Shown in pieces: positions 28,421-42,900 of a stretch of 64,000 nt of DNA. The stretch comes from Mesorhabditis belari (Eukaryota > Nematoda > Chromadorea > Rhabditida > Rhabditidae): contig CAUEEP010000926.1 of the NCBI GenBank assembly GCA_958450365.1, positions 1,411,501 through 1,475,500 on the forward strand, in the 5' to 3' direction. The notes beneath the pieces were generated by a model. That model was not told the DNA's origin and ran no database searches. It saw nothing but the letters and a program-made list of their open reading frames with translations. The position numbers and the translations under genes are program-made. The first letter of the stretch is position 1. Each line of letters begins with the position of its first letter.

Positions 28421-28722
28421 TACCGTATTTCTAAATATTAATATTACCATTGTGAAGCCCTTGAAAAGAGCTTTCAGAAAATGTATAGCACTAATAGTTT
28501 AAACTCAAAGACAAGGGAGTTACAGACGCGCGAAAGTGACGATCGTTTTTCAAATATCATATTTCATTGTCCAGTAGTGTAGATACTTTATTCAGGATCT
28601 GTGCTAGATTTAAGATAAAGTTTTAAGATAAAATGCGCTAGATTTAAGTATATATATAAATATAAATATATAAGTAAAAGAGTAATTTAAAGTTAATTGT
28701 GAGTGATATCGCAGTTATCAAA

Positions 28723-28906
28723 TAATACAGAAATCTGTAGTATCGTAATATTTGCAGATTTGCTTCTATTTCCAATATCTTGCTGGAGTGCAATGGATCA
28801 ATAAAGAGATTTGTATCCAGGTTGTATCTGTAATACAAAAGGAGAAGGAGGAATACAGAAATATGTAGTATCGTATTATTTGCAGATCTGCTTCTATTTC
28901 CTCAGC
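28723..28906. repeat. direct repeat, 50-bp copies
   Basis: Bases 28723-28772 and 28852-28901 are near-identical (both contain TAGTATCGTA and TTTGCAGAT). The period is 129 bp. No gene in this interval. Confidence 0.7.
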
Positions 28907-29514
28907 TCAACTCTGTGGGAGCCTCCATCGGAATTCGATTGGTCCATGCTTTTTTAAAAGTTTTCCCAAAAATAGACAAATTCGAAGCGAACAATAATCT
29001 TGAAAAGGATTTAGATAATTTCATTGCAATTTTAAGACAAAACAGAGTCAGGACACAGTCAAGAATGCCAAATATCATCTTATGATACGAGTATCGACCA
29101 AGGTCGAGTAGATAATGACCGTACCAGAATAATGACGTTCAAAATATCATCCCCCAATCTTTAAAAGTTATTCAGCAAAACTTTTTTGTTTATTTCACAC
29201 TACGGTATCCTCGAGGTGCTAAGCGCCAAATTATTTACGCCAAATTATTTGCGCCGAATTATTTACGCCAAATAATTTGGCCCAAATAATTGGCCAAATT
29301 ATTTACGCCAAATTTGTCCTTTTCAACAAACTTTCCTACCAACTCTGACTGATCGTTTATATTTTTTTTTCAGTTTTTCCTTGTCGACGATGCTCGCTAC
29401 TTTGACGCCTTCGTCGAATCTGAAAAAAAATCGATATAAAGAGCAGAAAGGTCCAATCGGTGACACATAAATTGACTGTGTTTTGGGGGTTGTATATGCA
29501 TTTAAACGTGTTTT

Positions 29515-30003
29515 CTAATTGAAAACAGTGAGAACTAAAATTGTGAAGCAGAAAACAGAAAAAAGTTGGTTAGAAGTTGGGGAAAAGTGATTTTTCATAA
29601 GCGCAAATTTGGCACAAATGATAGTCAGCGGTCGCAAAAGGAAGAAGATTGTTCTCCAGGATCGTCTTGTAGCGCTGGGCATCAAGAGTCGAGCTGAGAA
29701 GGACCAATGGACCCGGTGAACTTCTTGCCATAGCTCGATTAATATACATAACAAGAGAGAGTCTCTTACCCCATACCATGACCGCTTCACTACCAAATTT
29801 CACCGTCGGACGCAAGTATTTAGAGCTGAATCGTTTATCCCACAGTTCTCCGAACCAAATGGTTCCCATCCGGTTGAAAAAAGATTGACTTTTGACTCAT
29901 CAGTGAAAAAACATTTGCCCAATCGTTGGCGGTCCAACTTGCGTACTTTTTCGCAAAATGCAACCTGAGTTTTCGGGAAAAAACGCCGCGCTTTTGCTAG
30001 CAC
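29515..30003 (-). pseudogene. second Tc1-family transposase fragment
   Basis: Two overlapping minus-strand frames hold FFTDESKVNLFSTGWEP (first catalytic Asp region) and, after a frameshift, KYLRPTVKFGSEAVMVWG and STLDAQRYKTILENNLLPF, typical of Tc1 transposases. The N-terminal DNA-binding part and the last catalytic Glu region are missing. It is not the same subfamily as the copy at 27656-28385. Confidence 0.75.
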
Positions 30004-30606
30004 CTCATCCTCGAAAATGGGTTGAAGCTTTAAATTTAAATTTTCATATGAATTAACTCCCAGATATTTGTCTTTGGTCTTGCTTTGCTTGCTTGTTTGC
30101 TTGCTTGGTCAGTCAATCACTTTTAAAAGAATCTTGATTCGATTTGGTTCAAGAATTCCGTTTCCATATGATTTTCGAAAGAAATTTTTGTTTTTCACGA
30201 AAAGTCATGGTTTTTTTTTTTGAACGGAAACGTTTTCCTCTTCCATTTTTTTTCTATATAAAGTGTCGGCTTGTGAGTCATAGAGCAGCTTTTGCACCTT
30301 GTTTTCCCCTCTATCTAATCATTCATTTGTTGAATCATCACTCGAAAATTCATTAAGAAAAAAAAGAAAATTCATTAAGAAAAAAGCATTTCAAAATCTT
30401 TGTTATTGTATAATTGAATACTTTTTACAGTAATTGGACTTTAATTTCGCCGACAAAAAGAACGCTTCTTTCCTGTTTACATTTAGATTCGGCGCTCCCT
30501 CATATGATCTCGGTTCAATGCCAAAAAACAAACACATTCCAAAAAAGGAAAAAGAGATTTATTACTATTGAAATTTTTTACTTTTTTACTTTTCTAATAT
30601 TGGGAT

Positions 30607-30863
30607 AGGCTAATTTCCGCCATTTTATTTGCGCAACAGGGTCATTTGCACAACTAGGTCTCTTGCACAATTCGCCATAACTTCCTGTTAAGTGGACCAA
30701 TCTTTATGATTTTGGTTTCATTTTGTAGATCTCAATAAGTGCAACAAAATGAAACCAAAATCATAAAGATTGGTCTACTTAACAGGAAGTTATGGCGAGT
30801 TGCGCAAACGACCCAGTTGCGCAAATGACCCTGTTGCGCAAATAAAATGGCGGAAATTAACCT
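30607..30863. mobile_element. foldback element, 257 bp
   Basis: The two halves are inverted copies: AGGCTAATTTCCGCCATTTT at the left end and its near-complement at the right end. Inside are tandem GCGCAA(C/A)-type motifs and a 60-bp arm with CATAACTTCCTGTTAAGT. It ends 92 bp before the nsy-1 start codon, so it lies in the 5' flank of that gene. Confidence 0.85.
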
Positions 30864-30954
30864 ACTCCCTAATATTTTATCTTTTATCTTTTTCAATTTC
30901 AATTTCTGTTTAGGCAATGCCTCTTTGAGAAAAGGAAGAGAAGCGAGTGAAATC

Positions 30955-33900
30955 ATGTCTGACGAGGATCGAGAGGTCAACTAGTTTTGAGAAAAATTCT
31001 ATTAATTTAAGTGAATTTCTTTTAGAATAAGCTTTTACAGTGATTTTCCCGACATTTTTTTAGATATTTTAAGCTTTTCAAAAGAAAATTTGTTCTTTTA
31101 TACCCAATTTTCTAGATTCCGTTGACCCTTTCAACGGGAAACTTTGGCCAATCACAGGCACGAGCTCGTCAGGTAAGAAGAACTTTTTGTTTTGCTTGCT
31201 TATAATGATCTGTTTATTGTATATCTTCCTTTTAAATAGATTTAGATATTGGATTTTAAAAGCTTGAACTTTGATTGGAATCGAAGCAGCAGTTTGCTTG
31301 CTTATAATGATCTATTTATTGTATATCTTCCTTTTAAATAAATTTAGATATTACATTTAAAAAGCTTGAACTTAAAAAGCTTAAACTTTGATTGAAATCT
31401 AAGCTTTTTTATTTTTTATTAGCTTTTATTTCCAGGTTGTTTCGCCGGCTCCCGATAAAACAGGCAGTCCAGCGAGTCGCCGCCTTCAAGTCGTTCTTGT
31501 TATGGATTTAAAGGTTTGAATTTGGATTTATATTTAAATTTTACAATATTATCCTTTTCTAGGTTCAGAAAAATTTGCGTTCTCGAGAATTGGCGGCAAA
31601 TGATGTGCAGAAAGTGACTGATCAGCTGAATGTTCAATTGACGGTTTGGGTTTTTCTTTTTAAAGTACAAGTAAAAGTTTTAAAGTCTAAAGTACTTAAA
31701 TTTTTAAGTTTTTTAGACTTATTAGACAGTTATTAGATTCTAAAGAGTTATTAGATTCTAGACAATTATTAGATTCTAGACAGTTATTAGATTCTAGATA
31801 GTTACTAGATTCTAGACAGTTATTAGATTCTAGACAGTTATTAGATTCTAGACAGTTATTAGATTCTAGACAGCTATTAGATTCTAGACAGTTGTTAGAT
31901 TCTAGACAGTTATTAGATTCTAGACAATTATTACATTTATTCTTTAAGCTTAAGCAAACATTTTTCCCCTTTAGAAACTCGAGTTCGATCGTTTGGATTT
32001 CGGTGAGACGAACACGCTGGACACTTTTTACAGCGCTGATGTGGCGCTTGTTGATGTTTCTGTGCCGCAACAACAAGCATCACTATGTTATCATATTGGT
32101 TTGTTTTTTTTTAAACAATTGCTTACCTTTGTTTAGTTTAAACAGCACTTTGCTTACTCGATAAAATATTTAGGTGTCCGGGAAAGTATGGGTCAAAACT
32201 ACAATCTCATCCTCACACTTCTCGACGAAACCGATAACAAGCTCGAGACGTTAAAGGTTTGTATTTTTAAAAATTGAAATCTATTACTTATAAAGCTCAG
32301 CATAAAACAAGGCTTTAATAGCAATTTCAGCAAAGTCAACTATTTGACTTTGAAAAAATAAAACAAATATAAAGAAGTGGCTGAATAAAACCACAAATTG
32401 ATTACTATAAGTCAATAATTTTTTTACAAAAGTTGAAAATCTAAACAAAGTTTTCTTTAGCAAACCCTCCGCCATCAAATTCTCGTCTACTTCACAACGC
32501 CCGACTCGGCGCATTTGATGTCAACCGAGAAAAAGGTTTGAATTTTAAAAAATAGTCGTAAATGTTAGAAACAAATCTACATTAGCTGAATATGATTATT
32601 TCAGGAAGGCGTTGATTTCGGAGAATCGACGAATCTCACGAAATCTGACTGTATCCGCGGGAAAATTGTCCAATTCAAGCATCGTCTAAAGATGGCGCTC
32701 AAAAATGTGCAAGTCGAGGCAAAGTAGGTCGATAAGTTGCTGCAAAAAGCTGCAATATTTACCTTAAGCCTAGTTCAAATTTCAATTCAAATCCACAACT
32801 TTCGATCAAATCCCATCGATTTCAGTGCTCATTCTCGCGAGAAATTCCTCTCGGATATCCGAAAAGTGCGCGAAATCACCGATGTGAGCGAGGCGAATGC
32901 TTTCCTTGACAAAATGCGCATTCGACTCGATAATCCGGATGTGTTGAGTGTGGACACGGTGCATCAATTGCTCTTGGGATACAGGTGAGGAGAATTTAGA
33001 GAAATATGCAATGACTGGAATTCTTTCAAAAAAGCTATTTATTCTCTGAATACAGTATATTTTTCTATAAAGTAGTGCACCCGGAGGGTTACTTAAATTG
33101 AATCAAAATGACGAAAATCGCTGATTAGAACCTATCGACGTGGAGTCGGACAAATGTAACAGATTCAGATCTTGTATTAGCTTCGATGAAAACTCAGAAC
33201 CTGTAAAACGGTCACCAATTAGAATAGATGCGGTATTTGCCTACCGTAAATACTGTAATAGTACCCCACCCCCATAATGACGGTGCGGAGTGTCGCGTAG
33301 ACTAGCTTTGAACGAGTTTTTTTCGACACTGTTTTATGCTACAATGCGCGCTTAGTTATCAAAAATAGCCCTGAATTTCAGCTATTTTATGATACCAAAG
33401 ACGCATTTTTTGAAAGCTCGAGTGCTTTGAAAAAAATAAAATACTAAAAAATTTTTGTGACTACGCGACTGTACGAGGGCGGGGGGTACTATTACAGTAT
33501 TTACGATAAATATCTTCAAAAAATCTTTAGTATATTCTCCATGAAACTCAAAATCTTTAAACAAGTATCATTTTTAGAGACAAGCAGAACTATGAGGGAA
33601 TGATCTCGTTGATCGATGAGCTGAAGAAAGTCCCGGGTTGTGGCGTCCTCCAGGCACAAGCGATTCGTTTTCTCTATGCCTTTGCGTTAAATCGGTTCGT
33701 TTTTAAGGATTAACATAGAAATCTATAGTAGTTTTTTTGAGTTCAATATCCAAGAGTTATGTTTTCCAGACGAAACAAGGGAAACGATCGCGATCGCTCG
33801 CTGGAGACCGTCTTGAAAATAATGACCGATGCGGAGAAAGTAAAAGATGGAAAAGATCCAAAGGTTTCAAAATATGCTAATTATCTAAATGCTAATTTTT

Positions 33901-36900
33901 TTTAGGATGCTTTAAGTCCGGATATGATTTGTTTGGCTGGGAGAATTTATAAAGATAAATTCTGCGCGAGTGGTTATGAGGATAAATCGAGTCTGGATAG
34001 TGCGATTCAATGGTAAATGATTGAATATCATATGATATTTTATCTATTATTAATTTCTAGGTATCGAAAAGCTTTTGAATTATCCCCATTGGAGTACTCG
34101 GGAATCAATTTGGCGACTCTGCTTCGCGCAAGTGGCGAAACGTTCGAGAATAACCCGGAAATGTCGAGAATTGGTGAGATATTGGAAAAGAATTGCCGTA
34201 ATATTGTAATTATGGGCCTTATATTACGTACGGTATTTATTGAAATTCTAATCAAAATTTCTAGGTCTTGTCCTGAATTCGCTGCTCGGCCGGAAAGGAG
34301 CCCTTCAATCATTGCAAGACTACTGGGATGTGGCCACTTTCTTTGAGGTCAGTTGAAAAATAAAAAGTTCTACGAAAACTTTTGGATCGGAACCCTGTAG
34401 TAAAACAGAAAGCTGACTGTTTTGAGGTGTTCTTTGTGCTCAAAAGTTCTGCCACTCAAATGCACCCTTTCTGGCGAACTCAATTCGCCATTTTTCACCA
34501 AGCTCATTTCATTTCATTTCACAGGTCTCCGTTCTCGCCGAAGATTACTCGAAAGCCTGTCAAGCCGCGTTGCGAATGTCCCAATTAAAGCCCCCAGTTT
34601 GGCATCTTCGATCAACAATGGAGAACATCAAATTAATCAACAGATGTGCGGCCACAATGAGCCCAATTGAAAAGGTAAAAGATCTTTAAGAAAATGACAT
34701 CTTAAACTATTTCTTTAGCAAAAAAAGGACTCTAGAAATTATTGAAAAGTTAAGCTGAAATTGGTGGCACTAGAAATGAGAGAAAACGATGCGATTTGAA
34801 ACTTTGCAGGACAAACAACAATTCCTCTTTTGGACTGAATTCTTCATGGAGGCTACCGAGAGTGAAACGGCTCCCATTCACTGTGCCCGGTTTCCCGTAC
34901 TCATTCAAGAGCTCAAGGTAGATAAAATTTACAAAATGAGGGCGGATATCGAAAACAAAAAATCTCTTAAATTTTTTGGGGTAAGCTAGCTGGCAGATTG
35001 GATTAGTGTAGATAAAATTGTCACTTGAGTTTTTTTTTTGTAAAGTTTCTTTTAAAATAGATAAAATCGAAATCCGGAATGACAATTCATTGTTTTGCTT
35101 GTGGATCTGCTGTGGCCGAGAATGTACAAAAGGTCCAATAGAAAGGAGTTTAAAGAGAAAATCAAGCAAAGAAGCGATTTCCACTTTTCTTTTCTTTTTT
35201 CCCCCTCCACTTTTTTCTCTTTCATTTTTTTTTTCAGCTTAGCCAATTTTTTTGGCGGTGAAATGGGGTTGATTTGAGGATAAAAAAACATAAATCTTTC
35301 AGCAATTCACTCCATCATTTCTGACGATGAATGTGCAAGAAGGATCGATCATTTTGAGTCATGTACTTGAGAATTCACAACAGAAAAAACCGCCACCAGG
35401 TAAAGGATTTAAAAATTTGCATATATTGTAATTAATAAAAAGAAAAGGACTTTTTTTTTAAAATTATTATTTTCAGCTATACCTATAACAATCATTGAAT
35501 TTGTTATTGAGTGAAAATTTATGCTTAAAAAGTGTAATTTAAAAAAACCCTCTCTGTGCACTTGATTTTTTGATCAAATCCTCTAGAAGTTTCAAGTGTT
35601 AATTCTTTTTTTTTCTTTCTTCACTAAAGTTTCACACAAAGAGGCTCAACAACAACAGCTCAACTTACAAAACCCCATCCTACAGTATCCTAGCGTTTCA
35701 ATAAATCCCCAAAAACCGTAGTTATAGAGAAAAGGAATCAAATCTGTAAAAGAAAAGAACCAAATCTGTAGAGAAAAGGAAGCAAATCTGTAGAGAAAAG
35801 GAAGCAAATCTGTAGAGAAAAGGAAGCAAATCTGTAGAGAAAAGGAACCAAATTTTTGGAGAAAAGGGATAAGGAACTAAATCTAGAGAGATAAGGAACA
35901 AAATGAAAGAGAAAAGGAAACCAATTTGTGGAGAGAAAAGGAAACAAATTTAGAGAGATAAGGAGCCAAACTTATAGAGATAAGGAGCCAAATTTGTTGA
36001 AATAATGAACCAAATTTAGGGAGATAAGGAACCAAATGAAAGAGAAAAGGAAACCAATTTGTGGAGAGAAAAGGAAACAAATTTAGAGAGATAAGGAGCA
36101 AAACTCATAGAGATCTGTAAAGGAAAAGAACCAAATCTTTTGAGAAAATGTTTTTGGAAATTTTAGAGCAAAAAACGAATTTCCTCGCCTCACTCATAGA
36201 GCCGCTATTTTACATCCACAACGATGTGTCGGGTATTTTGAGAAAAAAGAGTGCAAAACAATTTCCGTTTAAGAAATTAACAAATAATTGTCGATCACTC
36301 ACCAAATTTAAAGCATTTAAAAGATAAAAAAAAATAACTCTTAAGGAAAAGTATTTAGGAGAAATTTCTCTACGCAACTTCCCTTTTGGAAAACCGTTGG
36401 ATGGTAGAGAAAACAAAAAGAGAAAAACTAACAAAAATTTGCATGAGATTTTTGCCAAAAAATTGACATTTATTCTCTTATTTCTTATTCCCTCTGTTTA
36501 TTTGAAAATCAAAAATGAGGAATTGGTTTATTTTTTTTGAAAGAGTTTTTGTAGTTGTTTCAATGATTTGAAAAAACGGGGAGTACGGTAGGATTAAAAT
36601 AAGGCAACGGTACTGGCTTAATATACGAGAATTTTTCAGTACTTCATTTAGAGTCTTTAGTATATAGAGTACTGTAAATAGTAATTATTCTGGATAATAT
36701 TAGAGTGCTTAGAGCTTACGGATAAAGCTTAGGGATAAAGCTTAGGGATAAAGCTTACGAATAAAGCTTACGAATAAAGCTTAGGGATAAAGCTTACGGA
36801 TAAAGCTTACGGATAAAGCTTACGAATAAAGCTTACGGATAAAGCTTAGGGATAAAGCTTCGGATAAAGCTTATGGATAAAGCTTACAGCCTAGTCCGTG

Positions 36901-39900
36901 ATAGTGATAAAGATGATCCGGACTTTAGTGTAAAGCTCTTCAAAACATTACAGTAAACCCTACCGTACTCCTCATATTCCTTATTTTCTTATATGCAACT
37001 TTTCAGGCATCCATCGTTGGCATTTTACTTCGGGTAATATCAAAGCTGTTTCGAGAAGCAAACGGGATGATCGAAGTCTTTTTCTTTATGTACATGAGAA
37101 TTCTGATGATTTCAATCTCGTCTTCCCATCAGCACCACACTGTAATAAGTAAGTGATCTAGCCAAAAAAATCCCTATCAACCTCAAGCGGCTGCTCGCAT
37201 AGGTGACACAGGACCGGTGGTACTGTATTTTGTGAACTACAGGCTTCGGCAAAATTACCCCGACAACTTTTTGGAAAAGTTGTTGTTGTACGCTTAATCG
37301 ATTCTTCGCTTAATCTTCAAAGTGTCAATTGTTATATAGAGATTTGTAGCCCTTAATCTTGGCTACTTTTATCCACGAAAAACTTTGCAATCGAACGAAT
37401 ACAGCTCATTTAACAAGTCCTTGAATGAGCACTAGTCGATCTGTATCCGCGCTGCCATTTTTGAGGATTAAATGAGCTGTATTCATCCGATTCGCGAAGT
37501 TTTTCGTAGATAAATATAGCCAAGATTAAGGGCTACAATTCTCTATATAACACTTGACATTTTGAAATAAATTAAGCACACAACAACTTTTTCAAAAAGT
37601 TGTCCGAATAATTTTGCTCAGCCCTGTAGTTAGGTCTAGTCTAGCTAAAGTATTGTATCTATTACTAGTTACCGTATATTGTGACTTCTACCGTCGCCTG
37701 GGTTTCACTGAATATCCATTTTTTAGTGATCATCGATTTTTAGAGTAATCAGCGCTCTTGAGGAGATGACTCAGGGAGCTGAGGGAAACAGTGGAAAAGT
37801 ACTAAATGATATCGATTATGGACAAATGCAGGTAAGCTTTAGAAAGCCAAAAAGTTACAGTACGGCAGAGTACTGTAGCTTTTATCTTAGAGTACTGCAG
37901 CTACTGATATTTGTCAGTTTATAAGCGATTTCCGAGACCTCATAGACCCTCTTGTGATCCCGGGGTCGATGCCTTTGTGGCCGAATGGTTAGCGAGTTTT
38001 TCTCCCGGTCTCGACCAGCCGGGTTCGACCCCGGCGGCTGCATTTCCATCCGCTTTCTCTCTATGGGAAAAGTGGTTCAAATGTTAGCGAAATCAAAAAG
38101 TCACTTTTATCTGGTGGATATCGATTTCAATTTGATTTCCACTTCGTACGGTGTACGACATTTGTCTTATTTGCCATTTTTGTGCAAATTTTGACTCTTT
38201 CAATGGTTTTTGTTTAGTCTCTGAGAAAGTTTCTGAAATGAGCAACTCTATTAGCAATCTATTAGCAAGATTTTGATTGAAAATGCGAGAAGGGGAGGGA
38301 AATGAACAAAAAAAAAGAAATTTCAGTTCGAATACGAGACGGACAAACAGGGAAATCGAGTGAATCTCGGCAGTGGAACATACGGTCAGTGATGGGGCAT
38401 TGATGGGGCAGTGATGGGGCAGTGATGGGGCATTGATGGGGCAGTGAGGGGGCAGTGATGGGGCAGTGATGGGGCAGTGAGGGGGCAGTGAGGGGGCAGT
38501 GATGGGGCAGTGATGGGGGCGGTGATGGCGCCGATTTTAGCTAATTTAAAATATTATATTCAATCGATTAATGTAAAAGTGGTATTTATATAGTTTTCTT
38601 TAAAAACCCTTTCATTTTTCACAAGTTTTTTGAGAAAATTTGGTGAAGAAATTGTGAATTTGAAGGCGAATCTTTTCGAATTTAAAAAAAAGACAAAATT
38701 TTTAACAAACTTTTTTTTTTTTTGGAAAAGAGCTATTAAAAAAATGATAGGAAAATCAAAATTTGAAATGGTTTTTTTGAAAATAAAACAAAAATTTGGC
38801 TATTTACAAGCTTCACAAAACGAAAAAACGTTAAAATAAAGGTTTTCTTTTTTAAAAAACCTAAAAAGTTTGATAAATTAAAGCTATTTTTATGTAAACT
38901 TAATATTTTATGACTTAATATCTTAATATCTTAATAAAAATGATGTTTTTAAGCTTTTAGCCACCAATCAAACAAAGATATCGTTGTTTAAAGATCATAT
39001 CAACCAAGATATCGTTGTTTAAAGTCGACCTTTCAACTCGACACCTAATCCATCTATTTTTCCCATTGAAATAAGTCGAAAAAGGTTAAAAATCGAAAGA
39101 CAGACTTGTCTTATATAAACCAAAAGAATATTTTTTAAAAATTTAGAAAAAAACAAAAAAAAAAATTTTTGCACGCACCGGGATTCGAACCCGGGTCTCT
39201 CCATATCTCCGGGATCATGGGAGTGAAGAAGCTTATACCACTAGCCCATACGTGCGCGAATAGCCCCGACGAATTAACGTTTATAAGGCCGTGGTTAGAG
39301 GTTGAGAAACGCGCGTTTTTTGTAAAATTTCAACTGTTTAAGGTAGGAAAATGTAAGTTTTGAATAAATAAAATGTTTTTCAAACTAAAAGGTAGTTTTT
39401 GGTTCAATTCTGAGAGATAAAGGAAGGATTTTGGATAGGGCTGGGGTCGAACCCGTGCGATGAGACCCGGAAGGGTGATGCTTTACCAATACACCAAGGG
39501 ACCCGTTGGGGGCCTTGCCGAAATTTGTCACAAATATGTTCATAGTGCAAATAACTGAGAACTTTTTGCTTTGAAAAGGAAGAAGGGTCAAATTTTTTGA
39601 GGTTTTGTAAATTTTGTGAAATAAAGTCAATGAGCCGATTGTTTTTATTTTTTTGTGAAAATGATCGTTAGCTTAGTAGGATGCCAACTTTTTAAGCATA
39701 AAATGTTTTTGTTCTAAAGCTTTTATTCATTTTAGGTACCGTTTACGCGGCTCGCGATCTCACCACTCAACGCCAAATTGTTGTCAAGGAAATCGAAGTG
39801 AAATTCGATGAAGAGGTGCAGTTTTTTTATTTGATTTTAACTTAAGATTTAAAGATTTAAGATTTTAACTTAAGATTTTAACTTAAGTTTAACTTAAGAT

Positions 39901-42900
39901 TTAAGTAGGTAATTAAAGTCATCTAAATTCTCTCAATTTCTAGGTTCAACCTCTAATGGAAGAGATTCAACTCCATTCTACACTTCTTCATCAAAATATT
40001 GTTCAATATTTGGGTTGTGATTTGTTAAAGAGGTGAGTTGATGTTATTATTGGTTCTTTTCCAATATCGGGGGAGCGGTCCGATTATCGGGGGAGCAAAT
40101 TTTGGCAGCGCTACATATGTCCTATTTAAAATTGTGACGAACGGGAGCTTTAAAATTGTGACGAACGGGTTGCAAAAAGTTATCGACTCGAATTCCTCTT
40201 GAATGCTTGGGGACCTTTCGCCGTGCGCAAGTGTCACATACCCAGCGAAATAGATCTTTTCCCTTTGAGCGGACTTTCATCGATTCGCCACATTTGCAAA
40301 TCCACGACTGGATGACTCCTTTGGTGACGAAATAAACGATTGCCGTCGATTTCTTGACGCACAAATATCGGAGAAGCGCATCGTCGCTTCCTTTCGCTCC
40401 CCCGATAATCTTTCCGCTCCCCCGATATTGGAAAAGTACCTTATTATTTTATTAAGTTCTATTAAAGCTAAGTATTTTTAAAAATTTTTGATTCAATTTG
40501 ATTCAATTTTATTCAATTTGTTTATTTTAAATGTAAAACAATATTTGAAATGTTTTAGAGACACGGGAAATGATGTGTTTTTGATTTTCATGGAACATGT
40601 TCCCGGTGGATCTTTGTCGAATCTTTTGCGTCAAAAATGGGGAGCCCTTAATGAGCAGAATATGGTCAACTATGGAAGACAAATACTTGCCGGATTAAAG
40701 TAAGTTTGAAGATCATTTTTAAGATTATTTTCTTTAGATATTTGCATGAGCAAAAGATTGTGCATCGTGATATCAAAGGCGACAATGTTTTGGTCAACAC
40801 CTATAGTGGGATTTGTAAGATTTCGGACTTTGGAACGTGCAAACGTTTGGCTGGACTTAATCCGAATACAGCATCGTTTACTGGTTTGTTGCTTTTTGTT
40901 TTATCATTTGAATATTAGAAAGTTTTAGTAGGTTTAGGACTTTATAGTGCTTTAGTAACTTTAGTGCTTTGTAATTTGAATATTGAAAAGTTTTAGTGTG
41001 TCTAGGACTTGATTTTTAAGTTTTTAAGATTAAGATAAGATTAAGCTAAGACTAAGCTAAGATTAGAGTAAAAGATTGAGCTTAAGACTTAAGAGAAAGG
41101 TAAGATTATGCTAAGACTAAGCTAAGATTAAGCTAAGATTTAAAGAACTAGATAGACATAGAGATAGACATAAAATGGACTAGATAATAAATATAAAATA
41201 GGAATGTTATAGGAAAAACGGGTTTTTTCAAAGTTAAAGATAAACCAGGTAGTTTTTCGATTCACACAGCTTTTACAAACATTCTGCTTTGCTTAAGTTT
41301 AAGAATATATTTTTTAGAACAGAAAGAACATTAGCAGTATGGCAATTCTAGGTACTCTTGTTTATATGGCTCCCGAGGTAATCGATCATGGTCAACGTGG
41401 ATATGGAGCACCGGCTGATATTTGGAGTTTCGGATGTACTTGTGTCGAGATGGTCACCGGCAAACCACCATTTCTAGAGGTATCAATGTTTTTAAATCTT
41501 TGCCTAGAAGCTCTTACTCCAGTAATCAATTTAATACTAGGAATATGGCTAGTAAAAGCAACAATGACTAATCATTTTATCTAATTGAGCTTTCTTTCTG
41601 TTCCAGAGTCGTGGTCTAGTCTTAAAATGCTTTCAAAATATATTCTCAATAAAAACTAGAGTTAAAACCATTCTTAAGATTAACAATTAGAAAAAAATCC
41701 TTAATTTTCATTTTAATTTCCTCTTAAAATCATCATCTTTGTTTTTTCAGCTTCTTTCTCCTGAAGCTGCTCTTTTCCGTGTTGGAATGTTTAAATGTCA
41801 TCCACCAATTCCAGAGGAAAGACTTTCTGAGAGATGTGTTCAATTTATAAAAAGGTGACGATTAAAATGATAATTTTAAACCTTTCTTCACTTTTAGTTG
41901 TTTCGAACCCGAAGCCATGTTGAGACCAACAGCTTCAAAACTTTATGATGAGATTGGAGACATTCTGTGAGTTTCAATCAAGAGAAAAAAAAACATTTTT
42001 CTTTTGATCTCACTGTCGTTTTGTGTTCTTTTTCGTATTCTCAATAATTCAGTTCAAGAAAACGAGCGGGCTCGATCAGCAAGAAGCCGCCGACCGACTC
42101 GAAACATAAAGGAGGTTAGACAGCACTAGAAAATGGAGCACTAGGAAGTAGACAACAATTATATTTACAGTATTAAAGACGACACTAGAAAATGGAGCAT
42201 TAGAGAATAGACAACAATTATATTTACATTTAAAGTGAGAATGAGAAAATTCTCGGGTCTTGTATCTCTACCGAAATCGTCGAAGAGTTTGTCGTTTGAA
42301 ATGCTTTTGCTTATGAAAAGAAATTCAATAAGATCTATCATTTTTTACCTGAATGATTGAATATCTCAAGTTAACCTTTTGGAATGTTTTCTAAAAGATG
42401 AGAAAAGCATTAGAGCACTCTGTTTGCCAAAAAAATCTATCATAGATAGCTTTTTTTTCTTTTAGAAAACGCTTTAATTAAAAAAAAAATACCTTTCTAT
42501 TATAGCTTTCAGGTAAAGAGTGATAGATCTACTTGAATATGGGGAGAATTTTAGAATTCGCGCGCTCCACATCGCACATTGGCGGAATGGGAATCGAAAA
42601 GAAAACAGAAGAAGATGGAGGAAATGGAGATGGAATACAACAGACATACACCACACAAACACAGCCAAAAACGAGAACGATTTCAACGACGACGAAAGAT
42701 GAGAAGAAACTCCATCTGAAGATTGAACATCCCAGGTTGGATGGCGGGTATGTGTGATCTTTGCCCATTTCGATTTGTTTTAACCTCAATCCCATGGTTT
42801 GCATGTTAGAGTTAACTTAGCGATGATTATTACACAAGTACAGCCTTTTGTCAAATCTACTACAATCATTGAATGTTTTTTTTGTCTATAAAAGTAACTG

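Noticed and set aside
31696..32076. 126-codon minus frame with repeated ESNNCL units
   Set aside because: Translation of the 16-bp minisatellite in an nsy-1 intron.
35735..36890. Regular repeats that at first sight resemble a CRISPR array
   Set aside because: Units are contiguous without unique spacers, in a eukaryotic intron; they are minisatellites.
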